This document shows positions 10,125 through 22,448 of a DNA stretch of 64,000 nucleotides, piece after piece (position 1 is the stretch's first letter; each line of letters begins with the position of its first letter). Source of the DNA: Corylus avellana (lineage: Eukaryota; Streptophyta; Magnoliopsida; Fagales; Betulaceae); NCBI RefSeq assembly GCF_901000735.1, contig NC_081545.1:19313335-19377334 (forward strand), read 5' to 3'. Made by a program: the position numbers and the translations under genes. The notes beneath the pieces are model-generated. The model was not told the origin of the DNA. It ran no database searches and worked only from the letters and a program-made list of their open reading frames with translations.

Positions 10125-11013
10125 TTATCTTTGATGTAGTGCGGAATAATAATAATCTTTTTCAATAACTTGTAAAAGAAGAAATGAAAAAGGTTTTTTT
10201 TTGGCCAAAATAAATGAAAAGGTGGGTAGATTATAAAAAGGGAAAAAGAAAAGTGTTATGGTCGTATTGATACTTCGGATGAGATGTCTACTCTTTGCCT
10301 AATTGATAGGATCTCTTTAATATTCTCAAAATTATTGATTATTCTGTTGATATTTTTGTTAATTTTTTTTTAATATTTTTCATAATTATAATAATTAGAT
10401 ATTATTGCAATCTCTTTATTTTAAGTATTATTTTATAATAATTATTGTCTTAGAACAAGTTACTTTTTCTATAACCCGTAAATGGTCATAAAAAATAAAA
10501 AAAAATTAAAAAATAAAAGTTACTTTTTCTTTTTCTTTTTCTGAAACGCACATGTAAAAGCTACTTAATTATTTTATCAATTTCAAACAATGATATCAAT
10601 TTATAAAGATGTTTTTCTTTTTCTTTTTAGGGAACACACTTATAAATAACTATAGAGTAAAAGAGTAAAAATTATCTTACTCCTAAAACTACTTAATATA
10701 TAGTATATGACAATTAAACTATTCCTAATACCACATGAGCAATGATAGGGGCCATGTTTTTTTCTTTACAAAATTGATGTGACTTTTAAAATTATCATTA
10801 GATTTGAAATTAATTCCTATTAAATTTTGATATAATGATACTTTTAAAAGTTACATTAACTTTGAAAAAATAGAAGATGGTATATAGCCACATTAACTCC
10901 AATTTATAATACATGGTCCCTTATGGTTAGATAAACACTAGAATATTAGTTTGATTCCCACAACCGAGATTCTCATATCCAATTATTGGGTTTTCTTAAC
11001 GTTTTGATAGAAT
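10125..11013. other. Upstream region of UGT71 copy A
   Basis: Aligns with 44108-45190 and 59220-60270. AT-rich, with TTTTTCTTTTTC pyrimidine runs and no second gene. The 11-kb MULE interrupts the alignment at 11014-11022; it resumes at 22081. Confidence 0.6.
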
Positions 11014-11022
11014 TTAGTTAAA

Positions 11023-11729
11023 GGGAACATTATAGTTTACCCCCTCAAAATTGTCAGCGATTTGCAATTCCACCTCCAAAGTTTCAATTTTTGCAATCCA
11101 CCACCCTAAAGTTTCAATTTTTTGCAATTCAGGCATTCCTTCAGTCAAAGCCGCTGTGACTGACGGAACAATGATCACGTGCGACACACGTTATCACTTT
11201 ATTGGGTTTTGTGCCCAAAATACCCCCATCAAGTGGTTACACCTTGACCCACGCCCAAACCCAGCTGACCCACGCCCAAATCCAACTGACCCACGCCCCG
11301 ACCCTGCTAACCCAACCCCCAACCCAACCCAACCCAACCCAGACTTAAACTTAGTTAAAACAGCCAATAAACAAAACTGAAAAGGTCTGGAAAAACCCGG
11401 CACGCACGAGGGAGGGGAGGACGTTGCTGAGTCACGAGCGAAAAGGACCCGAGAGAGGTAGAACCCACCTCCGACAGCCACGCGACAAGCTACCCGACAC
11501 CCACTCAAGATCAACCCAAAGTTTGGAGCTTTGCGCATTTGTGTACGATGAGGTAAGTTTTTGCCCTTATTTGATTCGTAAATTTACACCGAAATGTGTA
11601 GTATCGTTCTAGGGTTTTTCGTAAATTGGGGTTTTCTTGAGGGGGTTTTTAATTTGGTTATCTCTAACTCTGTGATGTTGATTTATTGTTAACAAATTTT
11701 TATTTTCTATTGTATATTGATTTATTGCG
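11023..11729 (+). repeat. Left TIR of the 11-kb MULE
   Basis: Starts GGGAACATTATAGTTTACC and runs to TTGATTTATTGC, pairing with the right TIR over nearly its full length. It includes a GATCACGTGC palindromic block near 11173 and a short minisatellite of 'acccacgcccaa..' (about 11248-11340) that is shorter in the right TIR, which explains the length difference. The GRF gene's ATG is 14 bp beyond its inner edge, so the TIR must supply the promoter and leader. Confidence 0.85.
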
Positions 11730-11742
11730 AAGAGAGAGAGAA

Positions 11743-13337
11743 ATGATGGAGTATACCTCAAGTTCTGGAGCTTCATCTTCACCGCAGAGGCTTTGTTACT
11801 GTGAGCGACCGATGGTTGTAAAAACAGCTCAAACAGAGCACAATTTCGGGAGGAGGTTTGTGGGTTGCGAAAATTACAAGGCACGTTTTATGTTTATGAT
11901 GAGTGTTGCGAAAATTTGGGCAAGTTCTTCAAACACGTAATTTCTTGTTTATGGTTGTAATTTTTGTAGGGTGTTCTTTAGGGTTTAGGGTAAGTATTGA
12001 TAATTTCTTGTTTATGGTTTTAATTTTCGTTGTTGGTTATGTGTGTTTAAGTTGAGTAGTGATGGTTGTGGGTTCTTTGTTGGGTTATTTTAGGGTTTAG
12101 TTATTTGTTATAATTTGTTTAGGTGTGATGCTTGTGTAATGGTTGAAAACCAAAATTTGGGCAAGTTCTTCAAACTCTTTATCCATTTCTTGTTTATGGT
12201 TGTAATTTTTGTAGGGTGTTCTTTAGGGTTTAGGGTAAGTATTGATAATTTCTTGTTTATGGTTTTAATTTTCGTTGTTGGTTATGTGTGTTTAAGTTGA
12301 GTAGTGATGGTTGTGGGTTCTTTGTTGGGTTATTTTAGGATTTAGTTATTTGTTATAATTTGTTTAGGTGTGATGCTTGTGTAATGGTTGAAAACCAAAA
12401 TTTGGGCAAGTTCTTCAAACTCTTTATCCATTTCTTGTTTATGGTTGTAATTTTTGTAGGGTGTTCTTTAGGGTTTAGGGTAAGTATTGATAATTTCTTG
12501 TTTATGGTTTTAATTTTCGTTGTTGGTTATGTGTGTTTAAGTTGAGTAGTGATGGTTGTGGGTTCTTTGTTGGGTTATTTTAGGGTTTAGTTATTTGTTA
12601 TAATTTGTTTAGGGTTTAGGGTTTGAACATGCCATACTTCTCGCGCATGGCTTCTATTGTCAATATATAAGAGCATCTATAAGGTTTATGCATTTTAAAA
12701 TTTTATGTATAATGGTTAGGCGCGATGCTTGTGTAATGGTTTAGGGTTTAGGTATCAAATTTTATGTGTAATGGTTTTTCAACTACACTATCATATTCGA
12801 TAGTGTAGCGTCGAAAAAAAAAAAAAAAAATTGATTGTGAAAAAAACTTAACCATTTACCTATTTTATATGTAACTATAAAAAAATGGGTATGTGTAATA
12901 TTGTATGTGTTTAGATTGGTGATTAATATTTGTTTACTATTTTATAGATCAACCGAGATTGTGGTTACTTTAAATGAGTTGATCCTGAGCTGTGTGCGAA
13001 ATGTAAAAGGGTTGGAACTTGGTTCTGGCGAAAGCACCAAAAATTGTTGTCAGAAGCAAAGCGGTGTGAAGACATGGTTCAAGTTGAAGTCAGTAAGGTG
13101 AAGGTAGAAATGGAGAGAGAAAATCTGTGTTTGAAGGTAGAAATGGATAAAGAAATTGCCCGGTATCATAAGGAAGTAGAGATTGGGGAGATCAAACTCC
13201 ATGCAGTTAAGAAGAATTACCAAACAATTCTTGCGTGTTCCTGGGTAATTTGTTTAAGTGTCATTTTCGTTTTGTTGTTTAGATACACTTCAAGTGGTCC
13301 GTATGAATGCAAGCTTGGCCGTTTGAAGTTTAACTGA
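11743..13337 (+). pseudogene. GRF zinc-finger / coiled-coil / membrane-anchor protein of the MULE, broken
   Basis: Exon 1 (11743-11880) encodes MMEYTSSSG and then the first part of a GRF-type zinc finger: CYCERP, GRRFVGCENYK. Exon 2 (12948-13337) follows a TATAG acceptor and continues in phase with RDCGYFK, a stop, VDPELCAKCKRVG, a Glu/Lys-rich coiled coil (EVSKVKVEMERENL..KVEMDKEIA) and one hydrophobic C-terminal segment (ILACSWVICLSVIFVLLF). This is the layout of plant At4g04775-like GRF proteins. The TGA at 12975-12977 stands where these proteins have Trp (FKW), inside the zinc finger. The intron donor reads AAG|GCACGT, that is GC instead of GT. A restart ATG at 13044 would give only the coiled coil plus membrane segment. 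Confidence 0.75.
11890..12620. repeat. 245-bp tandem repeat inside the GRF-gene intron
   Basis: Units starting TTTGTTTAGGTGTGATGC lie at about 12113 and 12358, with a partial unit before them whose left end overlaps the exon/intron border. The two complete units differ by about one base (agggttta / aggattta). Each contains GGGTTTAGGGT, a telomere-box-like motif. Confidence 0.85.
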
Positions 13338-14880
13338 GGTCTATGTAATTTTGAGATGACATTGTGTTTTTTTATGTTTGTGTTATTTTGGGAGCACAAT
13401 GTGGTATTTTGTAACATAAGTAATTGTGGGAGCACAATGCCGTACGTTTTAGAGCCGTGTAATTGTAGAAGCTTATTTGAAATGTAATGTACTTTTTAAT
13501 GAATTTATTAGTTGCTATGACTGTAATTTCCTGTTTTATGTATACATGAATTGCGTGTATGGCATGTCACTTGGGTATTTTGAGTTTTATTTTTTACCTT
13601 TTAAAAATAACATTTATCATTACAAGTGGTGCACCTTATTAAAAAAATTCTCCTCGGCCTTTATAATTTAAATGGGTGTTATAATGACGATTTACTAGAA
13701 AATTGTAACGCACGTGCTTGACAATTCCACTACCGACTTGCAAATTATTGAAAAGGAAAACCTTTAATTCCACAACCGAGTTGAGAATTATGAAAATCTA
13801 TACCCATTATGAAAGACATGAGATACAAATCAACTTCACCACATCTTAGATTTGTGGCATAGGTACAAAAACATCAACCAAAAAAAGCCTTCGATAATTG
13901 ATCTTAGTTTATCAGTGCACAATTTGGTAACCAAGCAGTAATTTTGTAGTCTTTTAAGATATTCTAGTCCATGGGCCAACATAATCACACAAGCACGCAC
14001 ACGGATCTTGCAGGCATATATTATGAAAATTCAATAATACAATCATTTAAAACCACCAAATGCAAAGCCAAGATTGTTATGACTTAGCGTGAGATAGATC
14101 ATCAACCAACCCCAACCCCAACCTTGTGCATAACCCTACAAATAATCATTTCAAATACGCAAATCTAAAGCAAAAATGACTTAAAACGAGTCCCAATAAC
14201 ACTATAAATCATGGAAACGGAAAAGGAAAACATCGAAAACATAAAATAATCTTCAACAAATAATTAAGCCTACAATACATCCAGAATTTCCATAAAAAAT
14301 GTCCACATTTCCAACCTACTTCCAACCAAGTAAAAACTATGTACTTCCACATCTTAAACAAAAATAAATCTACAACAAGTAATTACATGCATACAATACA
14401 TTCACAATTTCCATAAAACAAATGTCCACTTTTTTTCTTTCATCTACTTCCAACCAAGTCAAAACTATATACGTTCACATCTTAAACCAAAATCAATCTC
14501 CAACAAGTAAGTAAGCCTGCAATACATGAATAATTTCCATGTAAATATCTCAATATTTGTATCCTACTTCTAGCCAAGTAAAAAGTATGTACCTCCACAT
14601 ATTAAACAAAAAAAAATCTGCAGCAAGTAACCAACCAACACATTCACAATTTCCATACAAAAAATGTCCACATTTCCAACCTACTTCCAACCAATTCAAA
14701 ACTTATCTGCAACACATTACCAACTTCCTACCACATATGTTGTTATTCAAACATATATCCAACAACCAACCACATATATTGTTATCCATACACATTACAA
14801 ATGAAAATCACATATATTGTTATCCATACACATTACCAAAAAATGAAACATATCAAAACCACAAAAAACACATAAGGCTA
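13338..14880. other. Region between the two convergent MULE genes
   Basis: It should hold the 3' ends of both genes. From about 14265 to 14740 it has roughly four degenerate units of about 120 bp (CATTTCCAACCTACTTCC ... TTCACAATTTCCATA). No further gene was found. Confidence 0.55.
14265..14740. repeat. Degenerate tandem repeat of about 120 bp in the MULE
   Basis: The phrases CTACTTCCAACCAAGT, TGTACTTCCACATCTTAAAC and ACAATTTCCATA recur in order at about 14290, 14410, 14530 and 14640. Units are diverged by substitutions and small indels. Confidence 0.7.
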
Positions 14881-14899
14881 ATTGTCCATGACTTTACGG

Positions 14900-17800
14900 C
14901 TTCCATTGTGGATTGAGCCGTTTTCTCTTGGCTTCCATAATTTCAATACCCTTTTCAACTGTTGTTGCAATGCGTTTTCCTTTCAACTTAGCGATATTAT
15001 CAGACTTTGCTACAGTACCATCAGCATGAGGAGGTGCAGCAGTAGTAGGTGCAGCTATACCACCTTTGCCTGCACCACTTCTGCCTGCAATACTTATGCC
15101 TACCCACCTCTGCCTGCCCCACCTCTGCCTGCAACATCAATGCCTACACCACCTCTGCCTCCACCACCTCGAATTGCAAATCCCCTCCCCATTTTAGCCC
15201 TTCTAGGTTCACCACCCATAGTTTTCCGTCTAGTTCCACCACCTCTAGTTCTAGGCCCTGTATATGAAGGTTGGGTTCCAACGGGGACCTCTTCAATGAG
15301 GTCAATATGTACAGGAGCTCGGGTCAGTATACTACAGAAAATACCTCTAATCCTATCAGATGTACGAGTCCTTGATGCAGGACCTCCTGTGACCATTACA
15401 AGAATTTCAAGGGCATCTTCTGTACCTTCCACCCTGCCCTATGTTGCAGGTAAGGTAATTCCTATCCCGGGTTCAAAGAGGGCGAGATCGGTATTTTGGT
15501 CTTCAACAGGTGGAGGTGTTGCTCCTCTTTCAGCTCCAAATCCAGGGGGAGGTGTGTGCTCTCTTTCATCAACAAGTCTGGGGATTACAAATCCACGTGG
15601 AGCATGTGTAGGCTGAACTTTCCCCTTACCCTTCTGCAAAAACAACAAATGAAAAAAAAATATATATATATATAATACAAAATAAATAAGTACTAGATGG
15701 TAGCAAAGATGTTATATGTCATATTAGGGTTTAGGTGAATAAATGTACAAAGTAAAGACGGCTATCATATAGTTAAGTACCTTGAGTATGGTGGATGCTT
15801 GTGGACCAGTGGTTGACCCAGATGGTGTATTGTTCTTGTTCAAGTCCTCTTTATTCTAAACAATACCATAGAAAGTAAGAACAAATTATGAACTAATAAA
15901 AATATACCCATTATGCGTTGGGTATGAGAAAACCTACTACTAAAACAACATAATTTCTAAGTACCTTTACTGCATTTGATGACTGGCTGGGACCACCACT
16001 ACCACTACTTTTCACCGCCTTAGCTTTCTGCTAACATCAAATGTAACAATTGTCAAGTGACTACATTTGCCTACAAACCGTAAAAAAATGGCAGTACAAA
16101 CGCCTAAAAATGTCTACCTTGCCCACAACACGTGCCTTGCTTTTACCAGTTGTTCGAGTATTGGACCCAACACTTTGTGACTGCATAAAAAATTGGAAAC
16201 AAATATTAGCATGTCATACAAAGTCTAAAACAAGCTAGTTAAAACCAGGTTATATATTAAGGACGATTTAATAGGGCTGAATAACACTTACACTTGCTGT
16301 AGGGGGGGTATTAAGCTGACTTCCTGAAGATTGATTAAGTGGACAGCTCCTCTTATTGTGACCCAAACCAGTACACTTCGCACATCTCATCCTTGCTCCA
16401 AATTTCCTAATTCGGTTAGGATTTTTGGGGTCCCTACTCTCATTAGGAGCCCTCTTTCTTAACCTCTTTGGTCTCCCGGGGGCCACTCTAATTGTAGGTA
16501 GTTCCAAATGATCATGTCTGGTCTTTATCCATTGTTCCTCACTAGGCATTGGGTAAATTATTGGTGTATATGCCTTCTTGTATGTCTCGATTGTGTAACA
16601 TTCATCAACATAGTCCTCCGGATTCCCACAATCATAGAGTACAGTAGCAAATGCATGGGGACAGGGGATTCCAGTGATTTCCCATTGCCTGCAACCACAT
16701 CATCTTCTACGTAGGTCTACCACATACTGTTTGTTGCTGGGAGCAGAAACCTCAAACATTCCATTACCAGCATAGGTTGCAATGCAGTCCATTGCATCCA
16801 ACCCAATTGCCTCCAATTTTTGCACAATCCTAGGGCACAACCTCCCTGTCAACTTCGCAATCCCTTCCCTCTTAGCCTGATATCTCCTCAACAACTTTTT
16901 TCTTATCATTTCCAACATTGTCAAAATAGGCTTGTCACGAGCCTTGAGGATGTATGAGTTGAAACACTCACAGATATTGTTCACCAGCAACTCACACCTT
17001 GGAGCTTCATTAAACCAAGCCCGAGACCACCCACTGGGGTCAAGCTTGTTCAAGTAATCGTATGCATCCTTACTAAGTTTCTTCAATTCTTCCATATAAG
17101 TTGTAAACTCATGTTCAGTGTATGCGGTTGCTGCAGCCCATAACTGCTCTTTCAATGCCAATCCTTTATGACCCTCCAAGTCTCTGAAGTTGGCATACAG
17201 ATGCCTAACACAAATTCGATGATTCGCCGTTGGAAGCACTGACTCTAAAGCTGGCATGAGACCCTGCACAACAAATTCATAATGCATGAAAAAATGACCA
17301 AAATAATAAAATTATTTAACAAATTTGTTTAAGTGTGATTTGAAAATTATGAGCAAAAATTAAATGTAACATAACTTACCTTTTGTCTATCCGAAATAAA
17401 TGTTGGTCTGCAGCCCCTTTCATGCACTCCAAGATTCGAACACTAGGGTTTCCAAAAACCATGTCCAAGAGTCCTTAGTCTCAGCTTCGACAACAGCAAA
17501 TGCGATTGGGTACATATTATTATTCTCATCCCTTCCAACAGCAGCTAACAGTTGTCCCTTGAATGACCCTTTCAAGAAGCATCCATCCACCCCTATGACA
17601 GGCCTACAACCATCCAGAAACCCCTTCTTCATTGTAGCAAGAGAAAAATACAGCCTTCCAAACTTTGGAAGCACATTTGGGTTTGGCCTGTCAACCTTCA
17701 TCATCATACTGCTTCCCCTGTTCGTTTGTCTCAATGTCTCGCAATAATCCCACAGGTGACCATATTGGTCTTCAAGCTTCCCGTATATTTTTTGACATGC

Positions 17801-18975
17801 CTTGGCCCTAGCCCTGTACATCATACTTGGACTCACATCCACTTTCCACTTCTCCTTCACTTCATGGGTTATGACATTCATGGGCATATTCGGCTGAATT
17901 CGAACCTTCTCAATCAACTTGTTCGATATCCAAGTTGAGTTCACAATGGAGTTCTTGTATTGCCTACCACACACATGTTTAGGCTGCACAGATCTTATCT
18001 GAAATGTTTGTTCATCAGAAACCTGCCTTGCATATACTCGGTACTGACACTTGTCATCCCTACACACAACAATAGACTTTCTTCTTTCATTCTTTTTGAA
18101 CCTAATTTCCTTGCCCCTCAAAAGATTGTACTCTTTAACAGCTTCTCAAAATGTTTGTATATTTGGGAAAGTCATGTAGAGATGCAGCTCTGGGTTAACT
18201 AGGTCCACTCGCTGAAATTTGGGCGTTTTTGTAGATGTCCCTTTAGCTTCCTCATCACTACTGGGTGGTGACTCCAATATGTCACTTCTAGTCATTTCAG
18301 AGTTTGTGTCATCATCATCTACTTCTTCAAATTTTTCATTTTTCTTACGTCCACTTTCGGCCTAATAGAAGCATCAGTTCTATGGGCCTCACCATGGTTC
18401 CCATCTTCTTCATCACCTATTTCTTCCTCCTCACCCTCATTGTCATAACCGCCATCACCATCACCATCACCATCACCAACGGTTCCAGCTTCACTAGTTC
18501 CTGCTCTGGTTGCTCCAGTCCCAGTATCGCCTACGTCAACATCCACATCAAATAAATCCTCATTATCACTGAGTTTGCCTTTCCACCAAGGGTCATTGTA
18601 ATCAACCCTTCCCTCCTCTTCATCATCATCTTCTCCTTCATAATCATGAACATCACCATGACCCTCCCCAAAACACACAACATACAAATGCACAATATAT
18701 TGCCCTTTATGGCAACCAACCATGAACAATACGTCGGCATCAGAGCTGATTAAATGCAAACCACCCATTAACGTCTTATCAGGTTCTCTGAAGTATATTA
18801 GATCCCCTGGCTTGTAACCGTAGTCTTTACAAATATCTTCAAGCTCAAAAAAAGATAAGGTGTCAGGATCATACCCTTCACCATGAACAGTAACTTCTCC
18901 CCCCACGTAATTGCAACCACAACTTTTGTCGAATCTACCGCCATACCTAACCTCGAACACTAGATTCAAAGACAA
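14900..18975 (-). pseudogene. MULE (MURA-type) transposase, multi-exon, inactivated
   Basis: Exon 1 (18975-17380) starts with the plant MuDR N-terminal domain (MSLNLVFEVRYGGRF), then an acidic linker, the FAR1/MuDR-type DNA-binding region (EIRFKKNERRK ... CQYRVYA), and the DDE domain with its first Asp in VIGVDGCFLKG. Exon 2 (17263-16292) carries ICECFNSY (catalytic Glu), a SWIM finger (CGC..CPH) and a CCHC knuckle (CAKCTGLGHNKRSC). Small exons follow at 16180-16118, 16027-15965 and 15855-15781, with a Gly/Arg-rich last exon from 15633. The second Asp is in FISDRQK at the end of exon 1. Damage: a frameshift in an A-run near 18350, a TGA near 18150 (before EAVKEYN), a frameshift near 17440, a TGA just before the SWIM finger (about 16700), and a TAG at about 15450. 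Confidence 0.88.
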
Positions 18976-21417
18976 TCTAGAAAATTAATGAATAAAATGT
19001 ATGAGAAGCGGCTTTAAATAAGTTTACAAATATAATCATTGCTTAAGAATGAAGTTATGCAAATCTAAGCTCAAACCCTAAAAATACATGCAAATATTTT
19101 GGAAGCAATACAACCAAGTGATAATTCAAATATTTGTTAGGGTTAGGATTGTGTAGCATGGTGTCTTGTGTGCACATGACGTAAATTGGAGTGTCCCATC
19201 AATAATATGAGTTATAATACTACATTGACTGTTAGAGTAAATGATTTTCAACATTGCATGGAATCTGATTTGATTATGTAGCCGATTACTAATTAAAGCG
19301 AAATCTGTCAAAATATAGACATGCATAATAGAATAGTCAAGCTTAGTCAATTACATTAGAAAGAAAAGGAGAAAAAAAAAAAAAGGGAGGAAACTTACCT
19401 AATTAAATGATTTTAACCAATACCCCTAAATCGCACTTATTGAAACCTCTAGCTCAAAAGACCTAAATGGTATAGATTTTACCTTATTATTTATCACTAT
19501 TTATTAATGAAATACTAAATATTGTTCAATCCAAAATGTCTATCATTTAATTTTAAAATAATGATTGAGATTTGAATATCTTAAATTTTTGTATCTATTT
19601 TTGTAGTTTATACTGAATACTGCAGAGGATGGAAATTGATGCATCTTGCATGGCATGATTTGATTAGGTAGAAATATGAACAAGAAGACTAGATCTAAAC
19701 GTAAGAAAAGATATGCATCCCTTTTTAAAAATAACAATAATAATAATAGTGCATTAAATGATATCCTCCCAAAAAGTTGAATTTTCTAAACAGGATCAAA
19801 CAATATAGGAAGATGGAGAATTCTTTTACTGGGAAACAGATGAACAGATGAACAAAATTACCCAACTATCTCCATTGCAAACAATTATCTCACTTGCAAA
19901 CATGCATGGGTGGGATTAAATATATGACAACATTACCCAATTTTAATATTTTTTTTTTAAATAAAGAAGAAGGTCAAATTAGAAGGAAAAGATTATTGAG
20001 ATATCGACCTATAGCTTAAGTGAAGTTTGTCTTTAAAATTTGGTCGGGAACAAAAAAGAATAAAGAAAAAAGAAGAAGAAGTACATAGAGAATTCAAGTG
20101 GTCAGCATGATACATGTAGGCAACATTAACAAAATGTCTTATTCAATAGACTATAAGCTACAGAAATAAAACCGTCACTAGAAACCGATTTATGCTAAGT
20201 TAATGCTAATCGTCCCCCAAGTTGATCAACCAACACACTAAGCTCCAACTAAACCTGAACAAACCAAACCATTTTTTAATTTTTTTTTCAAACATGATAT
20301 TATTTCCTTTTAAATGGTTCTTCTAATAGAGGGTCTCAAAACTCTTAATTACCTCAAACTACATAATTTTCAAGTAGTATTTCTATAGACATACATATAC
20401 ATATATAATGACTACTAGGCCCTGCCATGTCGGCATAGTAAGATAAAGGTATAATATTAATTACTCATATTCTAGAGCATAAGTTAAATTGGGGGACATA
20501 TTACTAGGCACCACATTCTACGAACATAAGAAAAGAAGTTAAGAACTAAGAAGGCCTCTATAATTTTTTAAGCTAGACGTATGTTAATACCACTTGTAGA
20601 GAAAGTAATAAAATAAATTCTACCCAAAAAGTTTAGACAATTGGCTGGAAGGTTTCATGTCGGCATGTTAATCAATCAAGCCAATAAATAGTCTCTTAAA
20701 GAACATGGGCGGATGCATTCACATGCTCCTGCGTGGGTCACTGCAACTACATACACACATACAAGAAAATAATTTATGTGAAATTTAACATCTATGACTA
20801 CCTTTATAATTTATCCATTCTATGTGGACTATTATTGAGCTTGCTGTTCTCATAAGAACCATTAAAAATGCAGATGTGAAACGGATATAGAAGTACATGT
20901 GATATTAATACACACAAGAAACCATGAAATAAAAAGCCCTAAGAGTGAAGTGCGAAGAAAGAGAAATTGATGAGGGATTAGTTGCATAGGGTCATTGTAA
21001 TCAAACCAAACCATTTTTTAATTTTTTTTCAAACATGTTATTATTTCCTTCTACTTTCAAATCCAAATATCTCACTTGATTAATAAAAAGAAAAAGGAAA
21101 GAGACAACCTTCATCCATAACCACCAAACCCCATGCCAAACTCTAATGGTTTATTGGAAAAAGATGAACAAAATTACGGAATTATTTTAAAACCCTAAAC
21201 ATTTATCATCTCACAAAAACCCCAATTTACCGAAAACCCTACTTTCAGGGTAAGTCAGTTAAAATTCTAAATCCAACAAGATTATACACTTTGAGGACCA
21301 CTTTTGTTCACAGGACAAGATTATGCACTTTGGGGACCACTTTTATTTGCACGACAACATTATACACTTTGGGGACCACTTTTGTTCCAACACAAACAAC
21401 CATGTTCACCCAATGTT
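18976..21417. other. MULE interior upstream of the transposase
   Basis: About 2.4 kb between the right TIR and the transposase start. The only structures seen are a 40-bp phrase (AAACCAAACCATTTTTTAAT) at about 20262 and again at about 21003, and the 39-bp triplet at 21280-21391. No coding sequence is recognisable. It may contain the transposase leader. Confidence 0.5.
21280..21391. repeat. Three tandem units of about 39 bp
   Basis: Each unit has the core TTATACACTTTGGGGACCAC followed by TTTTGTTC or TTTATTTGC. They lie just inside the right TIR. Confidence 0.8.
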
Positions 21418-22071
21418 GCAATAAATCAATATACAATAGAAAACAAAAATTTGTTAACAATAAATCAACATCACAGAGTTAGGGATAACCAAATTAAAAA
21501 CCCCCTCAAGAAAACCCCAATTTACGAAAAAACCCAAGAACGATACTACACATTTCGGTGTAAATTTACGAATCAAATAAGGGCAAAAACTTACCTCGTC
21601 GTACACAAATGCGCAAAGCTCCAAACTTTGGGTTGATCTCGAGTGGGTGTCGGGTAGCTTGTCACGTGGCTGTCGGAGGTGGGTTCTACCTCTCTCGAGT
21701 CCCTTTCGCTCGTGACTCAGCAATGTCCTCCCCTCCCTCGTGCGTGCCGGGTTTTTCCAAACCTTTTCAGTTTTGTTTATTTGCTGTTTTAACTAAGTTT
21801 AAGTCTGGGTTGGGTTGGGGGTTGGGTCAGCAGGGTCGGGGCGTGGGTCAGGGTGTAACCACTTGATAAGGGTATTTTGGGCACAAAACCGCATAAAGTG
21901 ATCACGTGCATCGCATGTGATCACTGTTCCGTCAGTCACAGCGGCTTTGACTGACGAAATGCCTGAATTGCAAAAAATTGAAACTTTAGGGGGGTGGATT
22001 GCAAAAATTAAAACTTAGGAGGCGGAATTGCAAATCGCTGACAACTTTAGGGGGTAAACTGTAATTTTCTC
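21418..22071 (-). repeat. Right TIR of the 11-kb MULE
   Basis: Reverse complement of 11023-11729 with scattered substitutions, ending GGTAAACTGTAATTTTCTC. Its outer 200 bp also match, more distantly, the MULE terminus at about 320-520. Confidence 0.85.
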
Positions 22072-22448
22072 TTAGTTAAATTATAATTCAACTGAACTTG
22101 AAGGAGTACCTGCTATTCCTATTATCTCTTATTATCATTGATTCTCAATCAGATATTATTATAATTACGTTCTGATAAAGTATAGAATAAATAAATAATA
22201 ATTTATAATATAACATACATCTTTTGAATAGGTCACTGATGACGCAACCATTGCAATTATTTGTTGGACCACATGCACGGCATGTCAATTGAAAGGAAAA
22301 AGATTCCTAGAATATGAAAAGATACCCAAAAAAAACAAAAAAAAAAAAAGTTCTCTGAACAATTTGTCTAATATGGTAGGTTATCTTTGATTGGGTCACT
22401 TATAACGTCAAGTAATTGGCTGGAAATCTCTAAGTCGTTGGTTTCAAT

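Larger units (their letters stand above)
11023..22071. mobile_element. Two-gene Mutator-like (MULE) transposon, 11 kb, long TIRs
   Basis: A perfect 9-bp target duplication, TTAGTTAAA, flanks it (11014-11022 and 22072-22080), and unit C shows the uninterrupted site near 60270. TIRs are 11023 to about 11729 and about 21418-22071. It carries a MURA-type transposase reading leftward (18975 to about 14900) and a GRF zinc-finger gene reading rightward (11743-13337). The two converge as mudrA and mudrB do in maize MuDR, though the GRF gene is no mudrB homologue that I can see. Both genes are now broken, so the copy is not autonomous. Confidence 0.93.

Noticed and set aside
12115..12545. Two identical 61-codon hydrophobic proteins
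   Set aside because: They are the same stretch of a 245-bp intronic tandem repeat read twice; no start context and no family.
12600..12625. Interstitial telomere (TTTAGGG repeats)
   Set aside because: Only two or three motif copies in a row, embedded in a larger minisatellite unit.
14882..15616. Plus-strand Pro/Ser-rich protein of 244 residues
   Set aside because: It is the antisense of the Gly/Arg-rich last exon of the MULE transposase, whose splice pattern on the minus strand is better supported.
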